A DNA stretch of 49,267 nucleotides from UBA2943 sp946534895 (GTDB taxonomy: Bacteria; Bacillota; Clostridia; Christensenellales; Aristaeellaceae): the NCBI GenBank assembly GCA_946534895.1, contig CAMNDE010000017.1, forward strand, positions 1-49,267, written 5' to 3'. Made by a program: the position numbers and the translations under genes. The notes under the pieces are model-generated. The model worked only from the letters and a program-made list of their open reading frames with translations, was not told the origin of the DNA and searched no databases. Positions 14,630-22,025 of this stretch are shown here, one piece after another. The stretch's first letter is position 1; each line of letters starts with the position of its first letter.

Positions 14630-16717
14630 TTACTGGCCCAGTTCTTTCCTGTAGCCGTCGATCTCCCTTGCGTTCCCGTACACAAAATGGTCTGTCAGAA
14701 TCTCGCACCAGTCCGGCTTGTCCACGCTGTAGTCGTGGCAGGACGGATCGTAGATATGCAGCTTCTTGTTCCGCTCGATGTAGGGGTTCGGGTTCGGCAC
14801 AGCCGACAGCAGGGCTTTTGTATACGGATGCAGCGGATGCCGGAAAAGCTCTTCGCTTTCCGCAATCTCCACAATGTGGCCCTTGTAAATGACGGCAATA
14901 CGGTCGGAAATGAACCGTACCACGCTCAGGTCGTGGGCGATGAAGAGATAGGTCAGTCCGCGCTCCTTCTTCAGTTCATTGAGCAGGTTCAGAACCTGGG
15001 CACGGATGGAAACGTCCAGTGCGCTGATGGGTTCGTCTGCCACAATGAAATCAGGCTGCATGATCAGAGCGCGCGCAATGCCGATTCTCTGTCTCTGGCC
15101 GCCGGAGAATTCATGCGGGAAGCGGCTGGAGAACTCAGGCAGGAGGCCCACTTCCTCCAGTGCCTTCTGCACCTTCTCCTCACGGTCCGCGTTGTCCTTG
15201 TACATGTGATGGTTGATGATGCCCTCGGACACGATGTAGTCGACCTTCGCGCGTTCGTTCAGGGAGGCCATCGGGTCCTGGAAAATCATCTGGCAGCCAC
15301 GGATGACTTCAAGGTCTTCCTGCTTGGAAATCTTGCCGCTGATTTTTTTGCCCTTGTAGTAGATTTCGCCCTGGGTGGTGGGATTGATGCGCACGATGGC
15401 GCGTCCGATGGTCGTCTTGCCCGATCCGCTCTCGCCCACCAGGGAGAAAGTCTCGCCTTTGTAGATGGTGAAATTGACGTCATCCACCGCCACAAACTTC
15501 TTGCGTCCGCTTCCGAAGGCGACCTGGAGGTTCTTGACCTCAATGAGCGGCTCGCGGTTGGGGTCCAGGTGCGGATGATACAGCTTGACATCCGAAGGCT
15601 TTCCGAAGTTCGGGTCCTTCAGCTTCTGGATGGCATCCGGCTGGGGAATGGCGGGAGCACGGGGGTCCATCAGCCAGGTCTTTGCCTGGTGGGTTGTGCT
15701 CACGTCATACATGGGCGGCTCTTCCAGGAAATCGATGTTCAGGGCATGACGGTTTCTGGGTGCAAAGGAGTCACCCACAATGGTATTGAACAGGTTCGGA
15801 GGCGTACCGTCAATCGCGGGCAGCTTTTCGCCCTTGACGCCCAGCTGCGGCAGTGCGCTCAGCAGTGCCCAGGTATAGGGATGATGCGGGTCAAAGAAGA
15901 TTTCGTTGGCAAGGCCGGTCTCAATGATCTGGCCCGCATACATGACGGCCACACGGTCTGCCACATTGGCCACCACGCCCAGATCGTGGGTGATGTAGAT
16001 GATGGTCATGTGGTTCTCATGCTGCAGCTTCTTGATCAGTTCAAGAATCTGGGCCTGGATGGTTACGTCCAGAGCGGTCGTGGGCTCGTCGCAGATCAGG
16101 ATCTGCGGCTTGCAGGCCACGGCAATGGCTATCACGGCGCGCTGGCGCATGCCGCCGGAAAACTCGTGGGGATACTGTCCATAGCGCACTTCAGGGTTCG
16201 GGATGCCGACGCTTCCCAGAAGCCGGATGGTTTCCGCCTTGGCTTCCTTGCCCCTCAGGCCCTGATGCAGTTCCACCGCTTCACGGATCTGGATGCCCAC
16301 CTTTTTCAGGGGGTTCAGGCTGGTCATGGGATCCTGGGTCACCATGGCAATGCGCCTGCCGCGGATCTTCTGCCATTCCTTTTCCGTCTTCAGCTTGGTC
16401 AGGTCAATACCGTCATACATGATGGTGCCGTTGGCGATCCGGCCGTTCTTGTCCAGCATGCCCACGAACAGTTTCGTAAACACGCTCTTTCCGGAACCGG
16501 ACTCACCCACGATGGCCAGCGTCTCGCCCTCATACAGGTCCAGGGAGCAGCCGCGGATGGCCTTCAGTTTCTGCCCGCGGAGCGTGAATTCCACCTCGAC
16601 GTCCTGAGCGGACAGGATCGGGGAACTGGAGAGAATCTGATCATTGATCCGTTCAAAATTCAATGCCGCTTCGGCATTCTGCCCTGCGTACTTGCTGGAT
16701 ATGGTTTTCTCACTCAT
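14630..16717 (-). CDS. Fused double ATPase of an oligopeptide-type ABC importer
   Basis: A 695-residue cytoplasmic protein carrying two complete ATPase units that are usually separate genes (OppD and OppF). The first unit has GESGSGKS (about 73), SGGMRQR (about 189) and ILICDEPTTALD (about 208). The second has GESGSGKTT (about 433), SGGQRQR (about 544) and FIVADEPISALD. Each unit ends in the oligopeptide-type extension (HHPYTWALLSALP, HPLHPYTKALLSAVP). It powers import through the two upstream permeases. The start ATG at 16717 is 15 bp after the permease stop, with AAGGCGG upstream. Both sites have Walker, signature and His residues, so neither half looks degenerate. Solute specificity (peptides, nickel or sugars are all possible in the family) is not shown by sequence. 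Confidence 0.93.
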   Translation of the reverse strand: MSEKTISSKYAGQNAEAALNFERINDQILSSSPILSAQDVEVEFTLRGQKLKAIRGCSLDLYEGETLAIVGESGSGKSVFTKLFVGMLDKNGRIANGTIMYDGIDLTKLKTEKEWQKIRGRRIAMVTQDPMTSLNPLKKVGIQIREAVELHQGLRGKEAKAETIRLLGSVGIPNPEVRYGQYPHEFSGGMRQRAVIAIAVACKPQILICDEPTTALDVTIQAQILELIKKLQHENHMTIIYITHDLGVVANVADRVAVMYAGQIIETGLANEIFFDPHHPYTWALLSALPQLGVKGEKLPAIDGTPPNLFNTIVGDSFAPRNRHALNIDFLEEPPMYDVSTTHQAKTWLMDPRAPAIPQPDAIQKLKDPNFGKPSDVKLYHPHLDPNREPLIEVKNLQVAFGSGRKKFVAVDDVNFTIYKGETFSLVGESGSGKTTIGRAIVRINPTTQGEIYYKGKKISGKISKQEDLEVIRGCQMIFQDPMASLNERAKVDYIVSEGIINHHMYKDNADREEKVQKALEEVGLLPEFSSRFPHEFSGGQRQRIGIARALIMQPDFIVADEPISALDVSIRAQVLNLLNELKKERGLTYLFIAHDLSVVRFISDRIAVIYKGHIVEIAESEELFRHPLHPYTKALLSAVPNPNPYIERNKKLHIYDPSCHDYSVDKPDWCEILTDHFVYGNAREIDGYRKELGQ

Positions 16718-16732
16718 TCGCTCATCACCGCC

Positions 16733-17794
16733 TTACATATGGTTGCGGGGATCGCACGCGTCGGAGAAGGCGTTGCCCGCAAGGTAGAAGGTGATGGTGA
16801 TCACGGACACAATCACCGCAGGGAAGATCAGCATATAGGGATACTGCATGAACAGACTGCGGGCGTTTCTCAGAAGAATGCCCAGGGAAGGCGTTTCCAC
16901 GCTGATCAGTCCGAGATAGGCAAGCGTCGTCTCAAAGGCAATGGTGCCGGGGATGGCAAGCGCCAGGCGCAGCACCACCACGCTGATCAGGTACGGGAAA
17001 ATGTTCCTGTACAGGGTGCGCCACAGGCCGGTGCCCAGGCAGCGGGACGCGAGGTTGTACTCACGGTCGCGGTACATGAACACCAGATTTCGGATGTTAC
17101 GGGCCGTGCCGAGCCATCCGAACAGGATCAGGGCACCGCCGATAATGACATAGGACTTGCCCACCATCAGCGCGATCAGGGTCATGTAGATGATGGTCGG
17201 GATATTGTCGATCAGGTTATAGATTTCCGTGATGATTCTGTCCAGCGAGCGTACATAGCCCCAGAGAAGGCCGATGACGGTGCCCAGCAGAATCTGGCCT
17301 GCCGACACGCAGATCGCAAGGATGATGCTCAGACGGGTGGCATACCATACCTGGCACCAGTAATCCGCACCAAGGGAATCCGTACCGAACCAGTACGTGC
17401 TGTTGGGACTGATGAAGGCCAGCTTGGTATCATAGTACAGGGTCTTGACGTCAAACTTGCTGATCATGGGAGAAACAAAGGTGAAGATGAAGAGCAGCAT
17501 GAAAATGATCAGCATGACCACGGCGCTCTTCTTTTTCAGGAAGTTCTGCCACACGCTCTTCCAGTAGCTGTACTGGCTGTAGCCTGTGCGCTCTGCTTCC
17601 TGGTAGTTGTACTTGGCCGGCGCGAACAGCTGCTTTTCCGGCATGGAAGAGCGCTTGTTGATATACGGACGGCCTTTTTCATAGGTATGTTCCGTGGTGT
17701 CCACGTCACTGGGGTTTACATCATCCATTACCACATCGCGGGAGTCATTTTCCGTATTGATGCCCTTCAGGACGATTTTCTTCCTTTTGTCCAT
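16733..17794 (-). CDS. ABC importer permease, OppC/DppC type
   Basis: A 353-residue membrane permease. It has a long charged N-terminal cytoplasmic tail (about 85 residues), a first membrane helix (about 92-112), an extracellular segment with STYWFGTDSLGADYW, and a five-helix core. The EAA-like coupling loop is at YNLASRCLGTGLWRTLYRNIFPYL in the second half. The FGTDSLGxDxW motif is the OppC hallmark. It follows the OppB-type gene with one base between stop and start (TGA-T-ATG), so translation is coupled. The N-terminal tail is longer than in most OppC proteins. Confidence 0.93.
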   Translation of the reverse strand: MDKRKKIVLKGINTENDSRDVVMDDVNPSDVDTTEHTYEKGRPYINKRSSMPEKQLFAPAKYNYQEAERTGYSQYSYWKSVWQNFLKKKSAVVMLIIFMLLFIFTFVSPMISKFDVKTLYYDTKLAFISPNSTYWFGTDSLGADYWCQVWYATRLSIILAICVSAGQILLGTVIGLLWGYVRSLDRIITEIYNLIDNIPTIIYMTLIALMVGKSYVIIGGALILFGWLGTARNIRNLVFMYRDREYNLASRCLGTGLWRTLYRNIFPYLISVVVLRLALAIPGTIAFETTLAYLGLISVETPSLGILLRNARSLFMQYPYMLIFPAVIVSVITITFYLAGNAFSDACDPRNHM

Positions 17795-17795
17795 A

Positions 17796-19208
17796 TCAGC
17801 GCGTGCCTCCCTTTTTGGTAAGACTGATTCTGGGATCGAGAATGCCCATCAGAAGGTCACCGATGAACACGCCGATAATGCCCAGGGTTGCGTAGAACAG
17901 CACGATGGCCTGCACCAGGTTTGTGTCGTATCTTGAGATGGCCTGCGTCAGCAGCGGGCCCATGCCGGGCACGGAGAAGAAGCTCTCCGCAAGCAGGGAA
18001 CCGCCGACCGTGAGCAGGATGTTGTACGGCAGGTACTGGGCAAGCGGCAGGAAGGCGTTCTTCATGACGTGACGGAACATGACCTGCGTGGTGGTGAAGC
18101 CCTTCAGCTGTGCCAGACGGATATAGTCCTTGTTCAGCTCATCCACCATGTACCGGCGCATCCACAGCATGTAGTTGGCCGTGGAAGCGGTGGAAAGGCA
18201 CAGGATCGGAGGAATCGCGGAAGTGATGGGCGTGGCGCTTCTGTAGGTCATCGGCAGATTGAACAGGTGCGCGCACAGATACATGATCAGCGTATAGCTG
18301 ACCAGATGCGGCACGGCATTGATAAAAATGGTGTAGCCGGTGCAGACATTGTCCAGCACACCGCCCTTGTAGCGCGCCTGCAGGATACCCAGCACAACGC
18401 CGAGCACCAGAGCCAGGGCCAGGGACCACAGACCGATCTGCATGGAAATGGGGAACTTGTCGGCAATGATTTCAATGCAGGATACGCCGTGACGGATACG
18501 GTAGGATTCGCCGAGGCTGAAGGTGAACGTGTAATTGTTCGGGTTCAGATGATTCAGAATGTTCTGGAATCCCGCCGCATTCACGTTCAGGTTCACATCC
18601 GCCAGCAGCGCCGCCATATCCTTGCGGAGCGTGGCATCCAGCTCATCCCGCAGCTTTCCGGCCTGCTCCTCGCCAATGGCTTTCTTGGCATCCTTGAACA
18701 GCGTGCCCAGAGCCTTGCTGCCCAGATTCGAGGCAAGCTGGTCCGCCACATAGGCGGAGTCAGAGCCGTTTTCACCCTGCAGCGCACTGTCGATCTGCTT
18801 TGTGATGATGGTCTCGGTCAGAATCTTGTTGTTGATCTTGTCGATCTCTTTTTCTGCCGCGGTCTCATCGGTATAGTACGCGCGGATCGCCTGCTCCACC
18901 GCCGTATGCACCGTACTGGTCACACCGCTCTGGAGCTGGGTGTTGATGATGGCCTGCTGCTTTACAGCATAGACATAGTCCACCTTGAACATGTTCTGGT
19001 AAAAGCGCTGCAGCTGTACAAGAGGCGGATCCAGCAGGCCGGCGCTTTCCAGTTTACTCTGCTTCTGTGCCTCGGTGAGCTTGATCAGCTCATCCTCGGT
19101 AAAAAAGTAATCAGTAGGCATCATGCGCATCAGCAGGAATACCACGCTGACGATGATGAACACCGTGATCACTGACTGCAACAGCCGCTTCAGAATATAT
19201 CGTACCAT
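17796..19208 (-). CDS. ABC importer permease, OppB/DppB type, with large external insertion
   Basis: A 470-residue permease. The typical OppB start MVRYILKRLLQSVITVFIIVS (first helix) is present. The C-terminal core (about 245-460) is also typical, with the coupling loop DYIRLAQLKGFTTTQVMFRHVMKNAF and end GDLLMGILDPRI. Between them lie roughly 180 residues, rich in Ala, Glu, Lys and predicted helix, where ordinary OppB proteins of about 310 residues have a short external loop. The insertion should face outside and could help dock the large binding protein. The start ATG at 19208 has AAAAGGGG upstream. It is the second gene of the operon, 183 bp after the binding protein, with two strong hairpins in the gap. 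Confidence 0.92.
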   Translation of the reverse strand: MVRYILKRLLQSVITVFIIVSVVFLLMRMMPTDYFFTEDELIKLTEAQKQSKLESAGLLDPPLVQLQRFYQNMFKVDYVYAVKQQAIINTQLQSGVTSTVHTAVEQAIRAYYTDETAAEKEIDKINNKILTETIITKQIDSALQGENGSDSAYVADQLASNLGSKALGTLFKDAKKAIGEEQAGKLRDELDATLRKDMAALLADVNLNVNAAGFQNILNHLNPNNYTFTFSLGESYRIRHGVSCIEIIADKFPISMQIGLWSLALALVLGVVLGILQARYKGGVLDNVCTGYTIFINAVPHLVSYTLIMYLCAHLFNLPMTYRSATPITSAIPPILCLSTASTANYMLWMRRYMVDELNKDYIRLAQLKGFTTTQVMFRHVMKNAFLPLAQYLPYNILLTVGGSLLAESFFSVPGMGPLLTQAISRYDTNLVQAIVLFYATLGIIGVFIGDLLMGILDPRISLTKKGGTR

Positions 19209-19230
19209 CCAAGCGTCCCCTTTTCGCTCC

Positions 19231-19285
19231 GCTATCAGTCATCAGCCTTTCCTCAGATACCTGAAAAGGGCTGATGACTGATAGC
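19231..19285 (-). other. Hairpin 2 between binding-protein and permease genes
   Basis: GCTATCAGTCATCAGCC (19231-19247) pairs perfectly with GGCTGATGACTGATAGC (19269-19285), a 17-bp stem with a loop of about 20 bases. No T-run follows in the minus direction, so it looks like an mRNA-stability or pausing element rather than a full terminator. Confidence 0.75.
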
Positions 19286-19302
19286 TGCGGGAATAATGTA
19301 TA

Positions 19303-19352
19303 AGGCAGACAGCCTCCCCGTAGTGTCAGTCTTCCAGGGAAGCTGTCTGCCT
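19303..19352 (-). other. Hairpin 1 between binding-protein and permease genes
   Basis: AGGCAGACAGC (19303-19313) pairs with GCTGTCTGCCT (19342-19352), extended by CCC/GGG after one mismatch. In the transcript it comes about 40 bases after the binding-protein stop and is followed only by TTATACATTATT. It is probably a leaky terminator or a 3' stabiliser favouring excess binding protein. Confidence 0.75.
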
Positions 19353-19391
19353 ATCAGGCTAACAAATCACATATCCGAATTCGTATGAAGC

Positions 19392-21299
19392 TTATTCAGC
19401 CACAGCAGCTTCATAATCAGCCTTAATCTTTGCATACTCTTCGGTGGTGTACATATCGGAGTTGGTCTCCCAGTTCTCATAACGATATGTGGAAATACCA
19501 TAGGCAGCATAGCACTTGGTGTAGTCGTTGACCTTGGTCAGCTGCCAGCTGATGTCGATGTAGCACGGAATGACCAGAGCATGCTGCACCATGAAGGCTT
19601 CGCTCTTGGCGAAAGCATCAAGACGGGCATCATAGTCATCCACGATGGTACGGGCGGCAGCAACCAGTTCAGTGAATTCCTTGTAGGTGGCGATCAGGTC
19701 TTCATCGGTGGCATCATTGATGCGGGAGTAATCGATGGAGTAGTAGGCATTGTCTTCGCCGTAGGTTTCCTGGCCAACGAAGTTGACGGGATCACCGAAG
19801 TCAGCGCCCCAGCCATTGATGTAGAAGGAAGCCAGATGCGGTGCACGCACTTCGTTCTTCAGGGAAGAAACATAGGTCTTGATCTGGAAGTTGATGTAAT
19901 CAGCACCCAGGCACTCTTCGAAGGTCTGCTTCAGAACCTTGGCGGTCTCGGCAGCAACGGTGGAAGAACCGGAGATGAAGTAGTTGACTTCGATCGGGAA
20001 GGTGACGCCCTTGGCGGTCAGCTCTTCAATGGCCTGTGCCTTGTACTGGGCAGCCAGTTCTGGATTATAGCGGGTATATTCGCTGTCGCTGTACTGAACG
20101 CCGACCAGCTGGTTCACCAGAGTGGCGTAGTCCACGCCCTTGCTGTTCACAGCAACACCGGTGCCGGTGTAGCCGTAGTTCGCGCAGACATAGGGATGGA
20201 TGGGATTGGTGCGCTCGAGATACTTGGTCAGATCAAGGCCATAGTACCAGGACAGACGGAAAGCTTCGTTGGCAACAGCCGTGTTCCAGTTGGTATCCGG
20301 AGTGCCGTCTTCTTCCCAGACATCATAGCTCAGATGGATCTGATAGGAATACTTGGTAGGACGGGCTTCCACCAGATACTTGTTGTACTTGTTGCTGGGA
20401 TCATTGTAAATGGTGGTCAGGTTGGACTGGTCCAGAGCCACGCGGTCCAGCTGACCGGCGTCGAACAGCTCATAGGCCTTGGCAACGGACTCAACCATGG
20501 TGATGACGACTTCGTCAAACAGCTGGCTGTCTTCGTTCCAGTACAGGGGGTTCTTGGTGAGGATCTTCTCAGAGCCTTCATTGTAGGTGGTCACGGTGTA
20601 GGGACCGGAATACCACATCTTATCGGGGGTCAGGGCGCGGGTTCCCTCGATACCCAGTTCGTCGATCATGCCCTGGGGAATGGGATACAGGCAGGCATAG
20701 GTCGCGACGGAATCGAAATAGGGGGTGGAGTCCTTGCAAGTGTACACGATGGTGTACTCGTCGGGAGTTTCGATGCCGACGGTCTCAAGGAACTTGCCTT
20801 CATAGGTCAGAGCAGCAGCTTCCTCAGGATTGGTCTCAGCCAGTTCCTTGGTGTAGTTGTAGTACTCTTCGGCACCAGCCAGGGTCTCAAAGGCCATGGA
20901 GGTGTTGGTGGCTTCGTTCTTGGCATAGTTCAGGGTCCATTCCAGACCGGTCAGCCAGTCTTCAGCCACAACGTCGCCCTTGTAGTTGCCTTCGGCATCT
21001 ACCCAGACCATGTTGTCATGGAGATGGAAGGTCCACACGACGGACTGATCATCATGCTCCCAGGACTCTGCGGCAAGTCCGACAAGAGCACCGGTGTTGT
21101 CATTGTATACCAGACCATCAATGCAGTTGTTCAGGACGTTCAGTTCCTTGGCGCCCTGGGACATCTGAATGAGCCAGTATTCCATTTCGTTGGTAGTGGT
21201 CTGATAGTCGTGATACACGCTCAGCTTCTCAGCAGAGGCAGTGTAGACGCAGCCCAATGCCAAAGCTACAACCAGTACCAGTGACAAAAACTTTTTCAT
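19392..21299 (-). CDS. Extracellular solute-binding protein, family 5 (peptide type)
   Basis: A 635-residue exported binding protein that captures solute for the downstream permeases. The N-terminus MKKFLSLVLVVALALGC VYTASA allows two readings: lipoprotein cleavage before the Cys (LALGC, a permissive lipobox) or ordinary cleavage after ASA. The SBP_bac_5 core is clear: LNNCIDGLVYND, GLAAESWEHDDQSVVWTFHL, EDWLTGLEW, SGPYTVTTYNEGSEKILTKN and WGADFGDPVNF near the end. It is longer than the usual 520-560 residues. The start at 21299 has AGGAGG upstream; upstream in-frame codons belong to the leader. It is the first gene of the operon, read from a near-consensus promoter. Confidence 0.94.
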   Translation of the reverse strand: MKKFLSLVLVVALALGCVYTASAEKLSVYHDYQTTTNEMEYWLIQMSQGAKELNVLNNCIDGLVYNDNTGALVGLAAESWEHDDQSVVWTFHLHDNMVWVDAEGNYKGDVVAEDWLTGLEWTLNYAKNEATNTSMAFETLAGAEEYYNYTKELAETNPEEAAALTYEGKFLETVGIETPDEYTIVYTCKDSTPYFDSVATYACLYPIPQGMIDELGIEGTRALTPDKMWYSGPYTVTTYNEGSEKILTKNPLYWNEDSQLFDEVVITMVESVAKAYELFDAGQLDRVALDQSNLTTIYNDPSNKYNKYLVEARPTKYSYQIHLSYDVWEEDGTPDTNWNTAVANEAFRLSWYYGLDLTKYLERTNPIHPYVCANYGYTGTGVAVNSKGVDYATLVNQLVGVQYSDSEYTRYNPELAAQYKAQAIEELTAKGVTFPIEVNYFISGSSTVAAETAKVLKQTFEECLGADYINFQIKTYVSSLKNEVRAPHLASFYINGWGADFGDPVNFVGQETYGEDNAYYSIDYSRINDATDEDLIATYKEFTELVAAARTIVDDYDARLDAFAKSEAFMVQHALVIPCYIDISWQLTKVNDYTKCYAAYGISTYRYENWETNSDMYTTEEYAKIKADYEAAVAE

Positions 21300-21322
21300 A
21301 CTCTTCCTCCTAGACATTTTGC

Positions 21323-21351
21323 GAATCGGATCTGAGTAACATATCCGATTC
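21323..21351 (-). other. 5' hairpin in the leader of the peptide ABC operon
   Basis: GAATCGGAT and ATCCGATTC form a perfect 9-bp stem with an 11-base loop. It lies within a few bases of the predicted transcription start (about 21357), so it would cap the 5' end of the mRNA; the DNA palindrome could equally be an operator. Confidence 0.6.
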
Positions 21352-21363
21352 ACGATTTTCTCC

Positions 21364-21392
21364 ATTGTACGTGTAGATAAATCCCTTGTCAA
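21364..21392 (-). promoter_or_regulatory. Promoter of the peptide ABC operon
   Basis: Minus strand: consensus -35 TTGACA (21387-21392), 17 bases, -10 TACAAT (21364-21369). It is about 65 bp upstream of the binding-protein ATG. High basal strength is expected. Confidence 0.88.
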
Positions 21393-21444
21393 CCCAAAAT
21401 GCAATTTGTCCCCAATTTAAGACAAAATAAGAACAAAAATGAAC

Positions 21445-21469
21445 TTTTGAGAATTCAAAAATGCATTTT
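21445..21469. repeat. Two overlapping AT-rich palindromes upstream of the opp promoter
   Basis: TTTTGA-N4-TCAAAA (21445-21460) overlaps AAAATGCATTTT (21458-21469). They lie about 55-75 bp upstream of the opp -35 box. A regulator site is possible. The match to the CodY box is poor. The remaining stretch 21470-21694 shows nothing. Confidence 0.3.
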
Positions 21470-21694
21470 CGGTATACATTGTCTTTTCAGGCGACTATTT
21501 GACCAGTTTGTGCAATACTGCGACAGTATCTGCATGCATTCTCCCTTTCCTCCCCTGCAGTCCGGTGCATTCCTGGCTTTTTTTCATGCTTTTCGCAGCT
21601 GCCGCATCTCCTTTCCATGCGTCCGCCACCGCTTTTCTTTCATATATTTTCCCCTGCGCCGGCATGTTTTCTTTCATATTATGAATTTCGCCCG

Positions 21695-21723
21695 TTGACA
21701 CGCCCTTTGTCCCATGCTATACT
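21695..21723 (+). promoter_or_regulatory. Promoter of the metal efflux genes
   Basis: Consensus -35 TTGACA (21695-21700), 17 bases, -10 TATACT (21718-21723); predicted start near 21730, directly in front of the operator. Confidence 0.88.
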
Positions 21724-21731
21724 CTTGTCAT

Positions 21732-21753
21732 CATATGAATGATTGTTCATATG
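21732..21753 (+). promoter_or_regulatory. ArsR/SmtB-type metal-responsive operator
   Basis: CATATGAA and TTCATATG surround six bases: a perfect inverted repeat containing the TGAA-N6-TTCA core typical of ArsR/SmtB (CzrA, CadC, SmtB) operators. It covers about +2 to +24 of the predicted transcript, a repressing position. No ArsR-family gene lies in the window. Confidence 0.8.
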
Positions 21754-21782
21754 TTCAAATGAAAAACACGGAGGCTGCGGTT

Positions 21783-22001
21783 ATGAAGAAGACATATGCC
21801 ATTGAGGTCGACTGTGCAAACTGTGCCGCGAAAATGGAAGCGGCATGCAAAAAGACGCCGGGGGTCAGTGACTGCACCGTCAATTTCATGACCCTGAAAA
21901 TGATTGTTCACTTTGACGAGCAGGCGGATCCCAAGGAAGTCATGCCCCGGGTGCTGCAGAACTGCCGGAAAGTGGAAGACGAATGTGAAATCTATTTCTG
22001 A
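21783..22001 (+). CDS. Free-standing heavy-metal-associated (HMA) domain protein
   Basis: A 72-residue ferredoxin-fold metal-binding protein. The metal loop is EVDCANCAAKME (Cys 11 and 14), the form common in zinc/cadmium/lead ATPase domains, rather than the copper-type GMTCxxC. Further Cys residues occur (AACKK, SDCTV, QNCRK, DECE). It should bind or hand metal to the transporter encoded next. The start at 21783 is fixed by GGAGG eight bases upstream; the earlier in-frame ATG at 21759 lacks a site. It ends 24 bp before the ATPase gene and shares its promoter and operator. Confidence 0.9.
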   Translation: MKKTYAIEVDCANCAAKMEAACKKTPGVSDCTVNFMTLKMIVHFDEQADPKEVMPRVLQNCRKVEDECEIYF

Positions 22002-22025
22002 GATCTCTGAAAGGAAGCGCCGGCC

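Noticed and set aside
14687..17821. Plus-strand open frame of 1044 codons
   Set aside because: It is antisense to the fused ATPase and permease genes, whose motifs are unmistakable; its length reflects codon bias.
21445..21469. AT-rich palindromes read as a CodY box
   Set aside because: Only about half of the CodY consensus positions match.
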